Shown: piece by piece, positions 16,447-24,951 of the stretch
Layout of the letters: each line of letters opens with the position of its first letter
How positions within the stretch are numbered: the stretch's first letter is position 1
NCBI GenBank assembly: GCA_900770255.1
Contig: CAAGJN010000022.1
Coordinates: 1 to 64,000 of the forward strand
Direction: 5' to 3'
Origin: Clostridia bacterium
GTDB lineage: Bacteria; Bacillota; Clostridia; Oscillospirales; Acutalibacteraceae
Length of the DNA: 64,000 nucleotides
Translations under genes and position numbers: made by a program
The notes under the pieces: generated by a model
Database searches by the model: none
Told to the model about the DNA's origin: nothing
The model's input: only the letters and a program-made list of their open reading frames with translations

Positions 16447-17283
16447 TTATATATCAATCTCGCCCGTGCAGACTGTCTCGGCGGGGCCGGTCATATAGAC
16501 GTCGCCGCCGTGCGTCCAGTTTATTTTGAGCTCGCCGCCGAGCAGGATGACTTTTATATCCTCGCCGCGTTTGCAGTAGCCGTTGAGTATGCTCGCGACT
16601 GTCGCCGCGCATGCGCCCGTTCCGCAGGCGAGCGTTTCGCCCGCGCCGCGCTCCCATACGCGCATTTTTATGCACGAGTCCGAAACAACCTGAATAAACT
16701 CGGTGTTTATTCTGTCCGGAAAAGCCGGATGATTCTCAAAAACGGGGCCGATTTTCTCGATGTCGAGAGAGTCTGTGTCGTCTATATATGTGACGCAGTG
16801 GGGGTTGCCCATCGACACGCAGGTGACGCTGACTGTTTCGCCGCCGACTTCAAGCGGCTGCGCTATGACAGTGTCGCCGCCGAGAAGCGTCGGAATGTCC
16901 GAGCTTTTGAGTATCGGCGCGCCCATGTTGACGCGCGCGGAGGTCACCTTGCCGTTTTCTATATACATTTTAATATATTTGATCCCGCTGAGAGTCTCAA
17001 GCGAGATCTCGTCTTTGTCTGTCATCCCATTGTCGTAGACGTATTTTGCGACGCAGCGTGTGGCATTACCACACATCTTGGCCTGCGAGCCGTCGGAGTT
17101 GTATATATCCATTTTGAAATCCGCGACCTTCGAGGGCTCTATGAGCACGAGTCCGTCGGAGCCGATGCCGAAATGCCTGTCGCTGACTTTTAATGCGGCC
17201 GTATTCGGATCGGCGACCTTTTCTTCAAAGCAGTTGACGTATATGTAGTCGTTGCCTGCTCCCTGCATCTTGGTAAATTTCAT
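16447..17283 (-). CDS. dapF: diaminopimelate epimerase
   Basis: Cofactor-independent racemase that interconverts LL- and meso-diaminopimelate for lysine and peptidoglycan. Its 278 residues contain both catalytic cysteines: AKMCGNATRCVAKY and ETLACGTGACAATVA. The N-terminal MQGAGNDYIYV is diagnostic. It lies 38 bp before dapL and behind the ANTAR gene. Confidence 0.96.
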   Translation of the reverse strand: MKFTKMQGAGNDYIYVNCFEEKVADPNTAALKVSDRHFGIGSDGLVLIEPSKVADFKMDIYNSDGSQAKMCGNATRCVAKYVYDNGMTDKDEISLETLSGIKYIKMYIENGKVTSARVNMGAPILKSSDIPTLLGGDTVIAQPLEVGGETVSVTCVSMGNPHCVTYIDDTDSLDIEKIGPVFENHPAFPDRINTEFIQVVSDSCIKMRVWERGAGETLACGTGACAATVASILNGYCKRGEDIKVILLGGELKINWTHGGDVYMTGPAETVCTGEIDI

Positions 17284-17301
17284 TTTCTTCAGCCCTTCCC
17301 G

Positions 17302-17841
17302 TTATATATTGGCCAGTTCGCTCAGAAGATGTCTCGCAGTTGCGGCAAGCGAGCTGCTCTCGTTCATGCTCCGCCTTCTTATATATGCGTAGGCGTCCTC
17401 CTCGGATACGCCGTTGACCTTCATATAGAGGTGCTTTGCCTTGTTTATTATCTCTTGATCTACCGTGCTGCGCTGGCTGCCCGTGCGTATGCGCGACTCG
17501 CTGGAGGATTTGAGAAGCCTCTCTATCGCGGCGCGGAAGTCCGGACGTGAGAGGGGGAGCGTCATACACTGCATGTTGCTCATTCCGAACAGCGGCTGCT
17601 GCGCGGAGGAGATGAGCAGAATCATATCAACGCCAGGGGGCAGAAGCCTGAGCATTGCGGCGGGGGGCATATCGGTCAGGTGGTGGCAGATTATTATAGC
17701 CGCGGGGAGTCGCCGAGAAAAATCGAGTGTCTGCGATGCAGTCCGGCACTCAATGACGCCCATGATTCCCATTTCCGCAACAAAGCTGCGGAGCTGGGAG
17801 CGCACTTTGTCGGAGGAAGAAGCTATAATAATGTCGCGCAC
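17302..17841 (-). CDS. ANTAR-domain RNA-binding regulator with degenerate receiver
   Basis: The 179 residues begin with a receiver-like fold that lacks the expected phosphoacceptor: the strand normally ending in Asp reads IIICHHL, and the usual acidic pair is SSSD. The C-terminal 60 residues resemble an ANTAR domain (QEIINKAKHLYMKVNGVSEE, then AYAYIRRRSMNES). ANTAR domains bind paired hexaloop RNA hairpins and prevent termination. It sits between dnaA and dapF on the minus strand. Its targets are not evident here. A non-phosphorylated, constitutive or ligand-gated antiterminator is inferred. Confidence 0.85.
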   Translation of the reverse strand: MRDIIIASSSDKVRSQLRSFVAEMGIMGVIECRTASQTLDFSRRLPAAIIICHHLTDMPPAAMLRLLPPGVDMILLISSAQQPLFGMSNMQCMTLPLSRPDFRAAIERLLKSSSESRIRTGSQRSTVDQEIINKAKHLYMKVNGVSEEDAYAYIRRRSMNESSSLAATARHLLSELANI

Positions 17842-17886
17842 CTGTCACCCCTCCTCCCTCATGGTTTGCAGGAAAAGCCGGGCGCA

Positions 17887-19233
17887 TCAGCTCTCCTGTA
17901 CGTTTTTTATGATGTCGTTGACGGTTGTGCGAAGTGACGAGTCAGTTTCAAGCTCCGATTTTATCTCGTCGAGCGCATACAGCACGGTTGAATAGTGCCT
18001 GCCGCCGAACTCCGCGCCTATCGCCTTAGCCGAGAGACCCGTGATCTCACGCACAATATACATTGCGATCTGGCGGTATTTTGAGGTCTGCGCGTCTTTC
18101 TTTTTAGAACGCAGATCATCGGGATTTGCGCCATAGGTGCGCGCGACTTCGTTTATTATGCTGTTGACAACGACCGGGATCGGCTTGTTGTCGCTGAGTA
18201 TGTCTCTTATCGCCTGCTGAGCGGTGGCCGTGTTGACGTTTGCGCCCTGTATCTGAACATAGGCCTGCATCTTTTTGACTGCGCTCTCGAGCTGGCGGAT
18301 GTTGCTGCGCAGGTTCTGCGCTATGTATTCTACGACGTCGTCGGTGATATCAAAATGCAGCGCATCGGCCTTGCGCTTGACGATGAGCATCCTCGTCTCG
18401 AGATCCGGCGGCTGAATGTCCGCAAGGAGTCCCCATTCAAAGCGGGTACGCATCCTGTCCTCAAGCTGGGGCATGTCCTTAGGTGGACGGTCGGACGAGA
18501 GCACGATCTGCTTGCCGTCCTGGGTCAGCGCGTTGAAGGTGTGGAAGAACTCCTCCTGAGTGCGCTCCTTGCTCGCGATGAACTGAACGTCGTCCATCAG
18601 GAACACATCGACCTTGCGGTATTTGTTTTGGAACTCCGTGGTCGTGCGGTGATTCAAAGCCTCGATAAATTCGTTGGTGAACTCCTCGCCGTCGGTGAGA
18701 ACGATCTTCATGCTCGGATTGTTCCTTTTGATCTCATGGCATATGGCGTTGAGCAGGTGGGTCTTGCCGAGCCCTGAGTTGCCGTAGATGAACAGGGGAT
18801 TGTAGGCCTTGCCGGGATTTGCCGCGACCGCCTGCGCCGCCGCGTGGGCAAACTTGTTCGACGCGCCGACGACGAAGGTATCGAAAGTGTTTTCAAAGTA
18901 GTTTGACGCTCTTTTGCCGCTGCCGATGTCAGGAACTCCGGAGGACGTTGTGAGATCATCTCTTTTGAATTCTCCCACCGCATTGTCCTCGGGCGTGATT
19001 ATCTCGATGTCGACGTCGAGGCCGAGAGCGTTGAGAAACGCGCCGCGCAGAGTGCCGCCGAATTTCTGCAGCAGTATGCGGCGCTTGAAGTCGGCTGTGG
19101 TGAGCAGAACAGCGCGGTTGCCGTCAAAGCTGATCGGCTCAAGCTCGCTGAACCAAACGTTATAGATCGATTCTGAATTTGTCTGTCTTAGATAATCGGA
19201 CACTACCTGCCACAGCTCATTGAATGAGTCCAT
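17887..19233 (-). CDS. dnaA: chromosomal replication initiator DnaA
   Basis: AAA+ initiator ATPase (448 residues). Domain I covers about 1-80, followed by a short linker. The AAA+ domain starts near FDTFVVGASNKFAHAAAQAV and has Walker A GNSGLGKTHL and Walker B VFLMDDVQF. The C-terminal helix-turn-helix domain IV holds AKAIGAEFGGRHYSTVLYAL, the DnaA-box reading signature. It is transcribed away from rpmH. The usual neighbour dnaN is absent; the next gene downstream encodes the ANTAR protein. Confidence 0.97.
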   Translation of the reverse strand: MDSFNELWQVVSDYLRQTNSESIYNVWFSELEPISFDGNRAVLLTTADFKRRILLQKFGGTLRGAFLNALGLDVDIEIITPEDNAVGEFKRDDLTTSSGVPDIGSGKRASNYFENTFDTFVVGASNKFAHAAAQAVAANPGKAYNPLFIYGNSGLGKTHLLNAICHEIKRNNPSMKIVLTDGEEFTNEFIEALNHRTTTEFQNKYRKVDVFLMDDVQFIASKERTQEEFFHTFNALTQDGKQIVLSSDRPPKDMPQLEDRMRTRFEWGLLADIQPPDLETRMLIVKRKADALHFDITDDVVEYIAQNLRSNIRQLESAVKKMQAYVQIQGANVNTATAQQAIRDILSDNKPIPVVVNSIINEVARTYGANPDDLRSKKKDAQTSKYRQIAMYIVREITGLSAKAIGAEFGGRHYSTVLYALDEIKSELETDSSLRTTVNDIIKNVQES

Positions 19234-19280
19234 TACTGATTTTCCCCCATTATAGTATTATATATTTTATGATAAGGTAG

Positions 19281-19309
19281 AGTATATCATAAAAACCCCC
19301 TTTTTTCAA
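19281..19309 (-). promoter_or_regulatory. promoter of dnaA
   Basis: Minus-strand TTGAAA (19309-19304), 17-bp spacer and TATACT (19286-19281), about 48 bp before the dnaA ATG. Confidence 0.6.
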
Positions 19310-19341
19310 CAAGCATATTGCACAAGAGCGTAAAAAAATGA

Positions 19342-19371
19342 TTGACATTGATGTGAAGTATGATATATAAT
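19342..19371 (+). promoter_or_regulatory. promoter of the rpmH-rnpA operon
   Basis: TTGACA (19342-19347), 18-bp spacer and TATAAT (19366-19371). The predicted 5' leader of about 130 nt contains a perfect 7-bp hairpin with a 4-nt loop (19441-19458). No TTATNCACA DnaA box is seen in the whole 19234-19509 interval. Confidence 0.7.
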
Positions 19372-19509
19372 AGTAGCTTGCAAGGGTAGGTCAAAGCGCC
19401 TGAGCCCTATATACGGAAGAGGTCACGTCAATTATTTAAATTAGAGCCCTTGCTCTAAGGCTGATAGTTGTTGGGGATATAATTATCTTGTGAAACGGAG
19501 GTATCGCAA

Positions 19510-19644
19510 ATGAAAAGAACTTACCAGCCCAAGAAGCTGCACCGTAAGAAGGAGCACGGCTTCCGCAAAAGAATGTCCGACAGAAACGGACGCAAGGTTC
19601 TTGCCCGCCGCAGAGCGAAGGGCAGAAAGCAGCTCACCTACTGA
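19510..19644 (+). CDS. rpmH: 50S ribosomal protein L34
   Basis: A 44-residue, highly basic protein starting MKRTYQPKKLHRKKEHGF and ending RKQLTY, the complete L34 pattern. ATG follows GGAGGTATCGCAA. It is the first gene of rpmH-rnpA-yidD-yidC-jag, divergent from dnaA. This arrangement is conserved near bacterial origins. Confidence 0.97.
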   Translation: MKRTYQPKKLHRKKEHGFRKRMSDRNGRKVLARRRAKGRKQLTY

Positions 19645-19699
19645 GTTTCCGCTCATCGGAGCGTTAGACAGAAGGTAAGCGGATTATGCCACGGATGGA

Positions 19700-20059
19700 T
19701 TGATTGCTTTGGCAGAGTATCAGACGCTCAAGCTTAACAGCGATTTTCGCAGAACTTACGGGCGCGGCAAGTCGGCCGCAAGCCCGGTGCTCGTCACATA
19801 TGCGCTCAAAAACCGCCTCGGCGTTATGCGTATAGGGATAACCACCGGAAAGAAGCTCGGCAGTGCTGTGGAGCGCAACCGGTGCCGCCGGATAATACGC
19901 GCGGCTTTCCGGCAGCTCGAAGGCGAGTGCTGCGGGGGATGGGACATTGTGTTTGTCGCCCGTCATAAGACGGTCTCCCGCAAGAGCACCGACATCGAGC
20001 CTGTGATGCGCAAACAGCTCGAAGCTCTGGGCGTTATTAGGCTATCTGAAGAAGCTTGA
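19700..20059 (+). CDS. rnpA: ribonuclease P protein component
   Basis: Basic protein cofactor of the RNase P ribozyme for tRNA 5' maturation. About 119 residues with the family motifs LNSDFRRTYGRGKS near the N-terminus and the RNR-type motif SAVERNRCRRIIRAAFR. The start is a TTG: 19700 or, with GGATGGA nine nt upstream, 19709. No ATG is available. It overlaps the yidD region downstream, so the genes are coupled. Confidence 0.94.
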   Translation: MIALAEYQTLKLNSDFRRTYGRGKSAASPVLVTYALKNRLGVMRIGITTGKKLGSAVERNRCRRIIRAAFRQLEGECCGGWDIVFVARHKTVSRKSTDIEPVMRKQLEALGVIRLSEEA

Positions 20060-20073
20060 ATTGGGAAGTAAGA

Positions 20074-20322
20074 ATGAAAGACGTACTGATAAAGCTTATA
20101 CAGTTTTACAGGAAGCATATCTCACCGCAGCTGCCGGATATGTGCAGATATTATCCGACATGCTCGCAGTATGCGATAGAGGCGCTTGAGACGCACGGAG
20201 CGCTGAAGGGCTCCCTGCTGACCGTCCTCAGACTTCTTCGCTGCAATATCCTTTTCCCCGGCGGTTATGATCCCGTCCCTCCGAAGAGGGACAAAAAATC
20301 CAACCGGAGGACTCACAAATAA
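20074..20322 (+). CDS. yidD: membrane protein insertion efficiency factor YidD
   Basis: Small inner-membrane-associated protein, about 82 residues from the ATG at 20074. The YidD signature is intact: LIKLIQFYRKHISPQLPDMC, RYYPTCSQYAIEALETHGA and the tail PGGYDPVP. It aids insertion by YidC. Its stop shares one base with the yidC start (TAATG). Confidence 0.95.
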   Translation: MKDVLIKLIQFYRKHISPQLPDMCRYYPTCSQYAIEALETHGALKGSLLTVLRLLRCNILFPGGYDPVPPKRDKKSNRRTHK

Positions 20323-21278
20323 TGAATGCCATTTATGAAATACTGGGCATCCCGTTCGGCTATGTGCTCAGGTTCATATTCGAAGCCGTGCATAACTACG
20401 GCCTTGCACTCATCCTCTTCACCCTCTTCGCAAGGCTCCTTATGCTTCCTACTTCAATTTATCAAACAAAGGGCACGGTCAAGACTCAGCGCCTTCAGCC
20501 GAAAATCCGCAGAATCAATGCCAAGTATAAGGGTGATCAGAAAAAGATTCAGGAGGAGACACAGGCTCTCTACCAGCGCGAGGGCCATAACCCCATGAAT
20601 ATGGGCTGCGTGCCTCTTTTAATCCAATTCGTTATTATTTTCGGACTCATCGGCGTTATCTATAACCCGCTTAAATGGGCGCTGGCAATCGATGAAAGCA
20701 CTATCGAGTTGCTTCAATCAGGCGCGGCTCAGCTGCTCGGCGGTTCCATCCCCAAGCAGCAGGAGCGCACCATTGAACTCTATATTATCGACAATATACG
20801 CGAGATTGCAGCAACGAGCGCCGTCTCGGGCAAGGTGAGCGCGTCCGTGATAGACAGGATCGCGGACTTCAACTTCTCTTTCCTCGGAATACCCCTGGGC
20901 AAGGTTCCCTCGATCAAGGAGCCAGGCATACTCTGGATCATCCCGATTCTCTCCGGACTTACTTCGCTGATGACGAGCCTGTTCTCAATGCTTCAGCAGC
21001 GCAAGACCAACCCTGAGATGACGAAAAATCCGACCATGGGATGCATGACTTTCGGTATGCCGCTGTTTTCAGCATATTTTGCCTTCCAGTTCCCCGCCGG
21101 CATCGGCATCTACTGGATCGCGTCGAATATCTTCGCACTTATTCAGACTGTTATTCTTTCGATAACTCACAACCCAAAAAAGATGATCGCAAAAGTTATG
21201 GTTGACGAAACGGTGCAGCGCCGCTCAAGAGAAGAAAATCTCAAGCGTGCCCGCACTCAGAAAATAAACGAGAAATAA
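20322..21278 (+). CDS. yidC: membrane protein insertase YidC/Oxa1
   Basis: Polytopic insertase of 318 residues. It lacks the large periplasmic domain of Gram-negative YidC, as expected in Firmicutes. The Oxa1 core is recognisable: GLALILFTLFARLLMLP, the cytosolic hairpin KTQRLQPKIRRINAKYKGD, NPMNMGCVPLLIQFVI, and the final segments FPAGIGIYWIASNIFALIQ. The basic C-terminal tail probably contacts ribosomes. Co-transcribed with yidD and jag. Confidence 0.96.
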   Translation: MNAIYEILGIPFGYVLRFIFEAVHNYGLALILFTLFARLLMLPTSIYQTKGTVKTQRLQPKIRRINAKYKGDQKKIQEETQALYQREGHNPMNMGCVPLLIQFVIIFGLIGVIYNPLKWALAIDESTIELLQSGAAQLLGGSIPKQQERTIELYIIDNIREIAATSAVSGKVSASVIDRIADFNFSFLGIPLGKVPSIKEPGILWIIPILSGLTSLMTSLFSMLQQRKTNPEMTKNPTMGCMTFGMPLFSAYFAFQFPAGIGIYWIASNIFALIQTVILSITHNPKKMIAKVMVDETVQRRSREENLKRARTQKINEK

Positions 21279-21300
21279 AACTCAGGTGGTGGAAAAATAG

Positions 21301-22137
21301 ATGACAAAAGAAGCTATCGGCACTGCCGCTACAGTTGAACTTGCAAAAGCTGAGGCACTCGCTCAGCTCGGTATATCCGCAGATGCGGACTATGAGATAG
21401 AGGTTCTCGAGATGCCGGCAAAGAAGATGTTCGGTCTGCTCGGAACAACTCCCGCAAAGGTCAAGGTGAGCTATGAAGCTTCGTCTCACGCCGATGCGGA
21501 GAAGTATCTTGACAGCATTCTCAGAAGTCTCGGCATCGACGGCGCCGAGATCGAGATCAGCGAAGATGACGACGAGGTCAGCATTGCAGTCAAATATGAC
21601 GGCGACTACGGCGCGGCTATCGGCCGCAGAGGCGAGACGCTTGACGCTATTCAGTATCTTGTTCGCCTTGTTATCAACAGGGGAGCGGACAAGTCTAAGC
21701 GCGTTTCGCTCAACATAGGCAATTACCGCGAGAAGCGCGAGGCTACCCTGCGCACTCTGGCTCAGAAGAACGCGGCAAAGGTCAGAAAGTACGGCAGAAA
21801 CGTTGTGCTCGACCCGATGAACCCCTATGAGAGACGTATTATACACACCACGCTTCAGGAGATTGAGGGCGTGACCTCACATTCGGTCGGCTCTGAGAAT
21901 GACCGCAAGGTCGTTATTACTCTTGAGGAGGGCGTCAAGCCTACCAATCCAGGCAGAGGCCAGCGCGGAGGAAACAGCCGCGGCGGCTATCAGAACCGTG
22001 ACAGAGGCGGCAGAGGCAGGGACAACCGTTCTCGCGACAGCAAAAGTGCTGCAGCTCCCTCACGTCCGCCGAGATCGGATTCCGCGAGCATGTCGAGATA
22101 CGGCAAGATCGAGCCCGCCGCAAAGACGAGCGACTGA
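21301..22137 (+). CDS. jag: RNA-binding protein Jag/KhpB
   Basis: Cytosolic RNA-binding protein (278 residues) linked in other Firmicutes to cell elongation and sRNA biology. Order: Jag_N (about 1-55), KH domain (about 75-150, with the GRRGETLDAIQYL loop), R3H domain (about 155-215, with MNPYERRIIHTTLQ), then a Gly/Arg-rich RGG-like tail of 60 residues that is longer than in most homologues. It is the last gene of the rpmH operon and is followed by a strong terminator. Confidence 0.95.
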   Translation: MTKEAIGTAATVELAKAEALAQLGISADADYEIEVLEMPAKKMFGLLGTTPAKVKVSYEASSHADAEKYLDSILRSLGIDGAEIEISEDDDEVSIAVKYDGDYGAAIGRRGETLDAIQYLVRLVINRGADKSKRVSLNIGNYREKREATLRTLAQKNAAKVRKYGRNVVLDPMNPYERRIIHTTLQEIEGVTSHSVGSENDRKVVITLEEGVKPTNPGRGQRGGNSRGGYQNRDRGGRGRDNRSRDSKSAAAPSRPPRSDSASMSRYGKIEPAAKTSD

Positions 22138-22150
22138 GAGTAAAAAATCA

Positions 22151-22184
22151 ACACAGCACATCAGACGGTGTGCTGTGTTTTTTA
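22151..22184 (+). terminator. terminator of the rpmH-jag operon
   Basis: Perfect 10-bp stem (22151-22160 with 22169-22178) followed by a T run. Confidence 0.88.
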
Positions 22185-22518
22185 GTGCCGGCTCGGCGGC
22201 TTTGCAGGGCTCGTAAAAATTCGCAATCCCATTCTCCGAAATTAGCTTTGCCAATTTTTTAACCCCCGGGTCCGGCACAGAGCCGCATAAAAATGGAATA
22301 TTCTGCGGTGGACAACACAAAAAAGCGTGCCGGTAAAAAATATCCGCTCGCGGGCAGAGGTGAAATAAATCCTCTTAACAGATTTGTCATTTGCAGGGGA
22401 CGCGATTGATGCACCCTTGTACGGCACGTTCACCGCCCGCGAAAAATTTCTGATGATTAGACCGCCCTGCAATTTTTGCCTGGGGACAGGAACACCGGTA
22501 AGGAAAAGGCAGAGAAAA
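22185..22518. other. intergenic stretch without a supported gene
   Basis: About 330 bp between the jag terminator and the PAP2 terminator. I find no ORF with a ribosome site, no DnaA-box cluster and no convincing repeat. Only scattered GC-rich short dyads are present. Confidence 0.5.
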
Positions 22519-22540
22519 CCCCCGGACAGAGATCCGGGGG
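22510..22540 (-). terminator. terminator of the PAP2 gene
   Basis: An 8-bp GC stem (22519-22526 with 22533-22540) with a 6-nt loop. On the minus strand it is followed by TTTTCTCT. Confidence 0.75.
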
Positions 22541-22556
22541 CATACTCATTTGCTTT

Positions 22557-23537
22557 TTACTCTTTGCCGAACAGCGCTTTAACGTGCGAGCCCTTGCAGA
22601 TGAAAATCTCCCTGAAGAGGATCATGCTAAGGAACGCTATTGTGCCGCCCATGAGGACGTCGCTGAAGAAGTGCGCGCCGACGATAATGCGGCTGACCGC
22701 AACCATGCCGGTGTAGGTGATGGCGGCGATCCAGGAGACCGCTCTCTTACCCTTGCTCTTGACATTGAACACATCGAGGAGCATGAGCAGCGAATAGACC
22801 ATGCCGGCCGAGCAGGTGTGGCCGCTCGGGAAGGATTTGCAGGCGTCGGTCGTGCCGAAGAGCGCCTGCATCTGTTCCTTATCCATCTGACCCTGAGGCT
22901 GATACCAGCGGGTGAAATTGTCAAAACCGCCGATCGTTGCACCGCCTGTCGAGTTCATTGCGCGGTAGCGCATACGGCCCATCGGGATCTTTACAATTGC
23001 AACAACCGCGTTTGAGAGCGCCGCGACGCAGAGCACCGCGACGGCGAACATGACGAGCTTGTTGACCGACTCCTCGGAATAATTTCTGATTGCGAAGGTT
23101 GCAAAGAAGGTCATGAGCGCCGCGAAGAACAGAGAGATGCCCTTGAGAAAGCCAGCGCCCCTGAACGACTCTGCCGCGAGATGCTGGAGCGTGTACTTGA
23201 CCGCGTCGTCAAACATGACGTAGTAGGAGATCGTGCCGGCGACGAGCAGGAGGATGGCAAGCAGCTCCTTGCCGGGATGCGCTTTCATTTTGCGCATGAC
23301 CTGCCAGAAAAGAATCTGAAATGCGAATGCGAGCATCAGATAGACCGGCGAGCTGCCGACGGCCTCGAACACTACTCCGAATACCGTCTCATTTGTGTAA
23401 TAGGTGTGGTTTGCGAGCGCCTTTGACGTGAGGATGTGGCTTACCTGAAGATCAGTGAAAGTCGCAGTCACGAGCAGCGCGCCGAATACTGCTATAAAAA
23501 GCAGTATCGAAACAACTGTTTTGGTTCTTTTAGTCAA
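22557..23537 (-). CDS. PAP2-family membrane phosphatase
   Basis: Integral membrane phosphatase of 326 residues with about six to seven membrane segments. The three PAP2 phosphatase motifs are visible in order: KIPMGRMRYR, SFPSGHTCSAG and SRIIVGAHFFSDVL. They carry the catalytic Arg, two His and Asp of the fold. A likely substrate is undecaprenyl pyrophosphate or phosphatidic acid, which cannot be told apart here. The segment between motifs 1 and 2 is unusually long (about 50 residues). Stands alone with its own promoter and terminator. Confidence 0.9.
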   Translation of the reverse strand: MTKRTKTVVSILLFIAVFGALLVTATFTDLQVSHILTSKALANHTYYTNETVFGVVFEAVGSSPVYLMLAFAFQILFWQVMRKMKAHPGKELLAILLLVAGTISYYVMFDDAVKYTLQHLAAESFRGAGFLKGISLFFAALMTFFATFAIRNYSEESVNKLVMFAVAVLCVAALSNAVVAIVKIPMGRMRYRAMNSTGGATIGGFDNFTRWYQPQGQMDKEQMQALFGTTDACKSFPSGHTCSAGMVYSLLMLLDVFNVKSKGKRAVSWIAAITYTGMVAVSRIIVGAHFFSDVLMGGTIAFLSMILFREIFICKGSHVKALFGKE

Positions 23538-23574
23538 TGATAACTCTCCTCTTTATTGGTATTTGTCATAAATT

Positions 23575-23602
23575 ATTATAGCAAATTGCATATTTTTGTC
23601 AA
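23575..23602 (-). promoter_or_regulatory. promoter of the PAP2 gene
   Basis: Minus-strand TTGACA (23602-23597), 16-bp spacer, TATAAT (23580-23575). Confidence 0.7.
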
Positions 23603-23721
23603 TGATTATTTGTTGGCTTTCAGTCAGTTTTTATCATATAATGAATTGAGTGCGGTGCATGCTGTATGATAATATAATTGCTATAATCTATATAGTATAT
23701 GTGCCAATTACCTCAAATATA

Positions 23722-23750
23722 TTGCAAGTCCGGTGAGAATGTTGTATAAT
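23722..23750 (+). promoter_or_regulatory. promoter of the cysteine desulfurase operon
   Basis: TTGCAA (23722-23727), 17-bp spacer, TATAAT (23745-23750). The preceding AT-rich stretch carries an 8-bp inverted repeat (23631-23638 with 23665-23672). Confidence 0.65.
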
Positions 23751-23802
23751 AAAAAATATATAAATATAATCGGGATCTGTGCGGTTTGGAGTGATTTTTC
23801 TT

Positions 23803-24936
23803 ATGACAGCTTACCTTGATAACAGCGCCACGACCCCCGTGTGCGAGCAGGCTGTTGAAGCGATGAAAGCCGCAGTTACAGAGCTCTGGGGCAACCCGTC
23901 CTCACTTCATCAAAAGGGGATAGAGGCCGATGAGATGCTCGAAAAGGCGCGCGGGAATATAGCGCGAAAGCTCTTTTGCAGAAATGACGAGGTGTTTTTC
24001 ACCTCCGGCGGAACGGAGAGCAACAATATCGCCGTTCAGGGCGCGGCGCATGCGATGCGCAGGCGCGGCAGGAGAATAGTGACGACGAGCGTAGAGCATC
24101 CGAGCATTGAGGAAACGGTCAAGCACCTCGAGGAAGAGGGCTTTGAGGTCGTCAGGCTCGGAGTAGACAAAAGCGGACGTATCAACGAACAAGAACTGTT
24201 CGAGGCAGTGACTCCGGACACGATACTTGTGAGTATAATGGCGGTCAATAACGAGACGGGTACTATACAGCCGGTAGAAGCGGCTCGCACGGCGGTCAGC
24301 CGCGCAAAGTCGCCTGCCATTATCCACTGCGACGCGGTTCAGGGCTTCGGCAAGCTCACTCTTAAACCCGCCGCGATGGGTGTTGATCTGATGACGGTAA
24401 GCTCGCACAAGATACACGGTCCCAAGGGCGTCGGTGCGCTCTATGTGAGAAAAGGCGTGCGCCTCTCACCCGTAGTTTTCGGCGGCACTCAGGAGGAAAA
24501 GCTCCGCCCAGGCACTCAGCCAATGCCCGCGATTGCAGGATTCGGCGCGGCGGCGGCCGCCCTGCCGAATCTCTCTGTCGAGCTCAAAAAGGTCACGGAA
24601 CTCAGGAATTATATGTGCAGACGTCTTGACGAGCTCGGCGGCGTGGTGATAAATTCACCTGCAAACGCCCTGCCGTATGTCACCAATGTTTCTGTACTCG
24701 GCATCAACTCCGAACCTATGCTGAACCTTCTCTCCTCTCGCGGTGTGTATGTCTCAAGCGGCTCGGCTTGTTCTAAGGGACATTCGAGCTCCGTGCTCAA
24801 GAACATGGGACTGAGCGAGGAATTGAGAAAGAGTCCGCTGAGAATCAGCTTTTCGCGCTTCACGACAAAGGAAGAGATTGATATGCTTATCGAGGGCATC
24901 GCCGAGGGACAGAGAACGATAAGAAAAAATAAATGA
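23803..24936 (+). CDS. cysteine desulfurase (NifS/IscS-like)
   Basis: PLP enzyme that takes sulfur from cysteine as an enzyme-bound persulfide. About 377 residues from ATG 23803 (GGAG upstream; an earlier GTG is less likely). Motifs: AYLDNSATTP, FTSGGTESNN, the PLP-lysine segment SSHKIHGPKGVGALY, and the active Cys in SGSACSKGH. It is followed after 15 bp by thiI. This pairing marks it as the likely sulfur donor for ThiI, as NifZ is in Bacillus, so a tRNA s4U role is inferred. Confidence 0.94.
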   Translation: MTAYLDNSATTPVCEQAVEAMKAAVTELWGNPSSLHQKGIEADEMLEKARGNIARKLFCRNDEVFFTSGGTESNNIAVQGAAHAMRRRGRRIVTTSVEHPSIEETVKHLEEEGFEVVRLGVDKSGRINEQELFEAVTPDTILVSIMAVNNETGTIQPVEAARTAVSRAKSPAIIHCDAVQGFGKLTLKPAAMGVDLMTVSSHKIHGPKGVGALYVRKGVRLSPVVFGGTQEEKLRPGTQPMPAIAGFGAAAAALPNLSVELKKVTELRNYMCRRLDELGGVVINSPANALPYVTNVSVLGINSEPMLNLLSSRGVYVSSGSACSKGHSSSVLKNMGLSEELRKSPLRISFSRFTTKEEIDMLIEGIAEGQRTIRKNK

Positions 24937-24951
24937 TAAAAGGATAAGAAT

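Noticed and set aside
19234..19509. oriC in the dnaA-rpmH gap
   Set aside because: No DnaA-box consensus is seen, although the gap is AT-rich.
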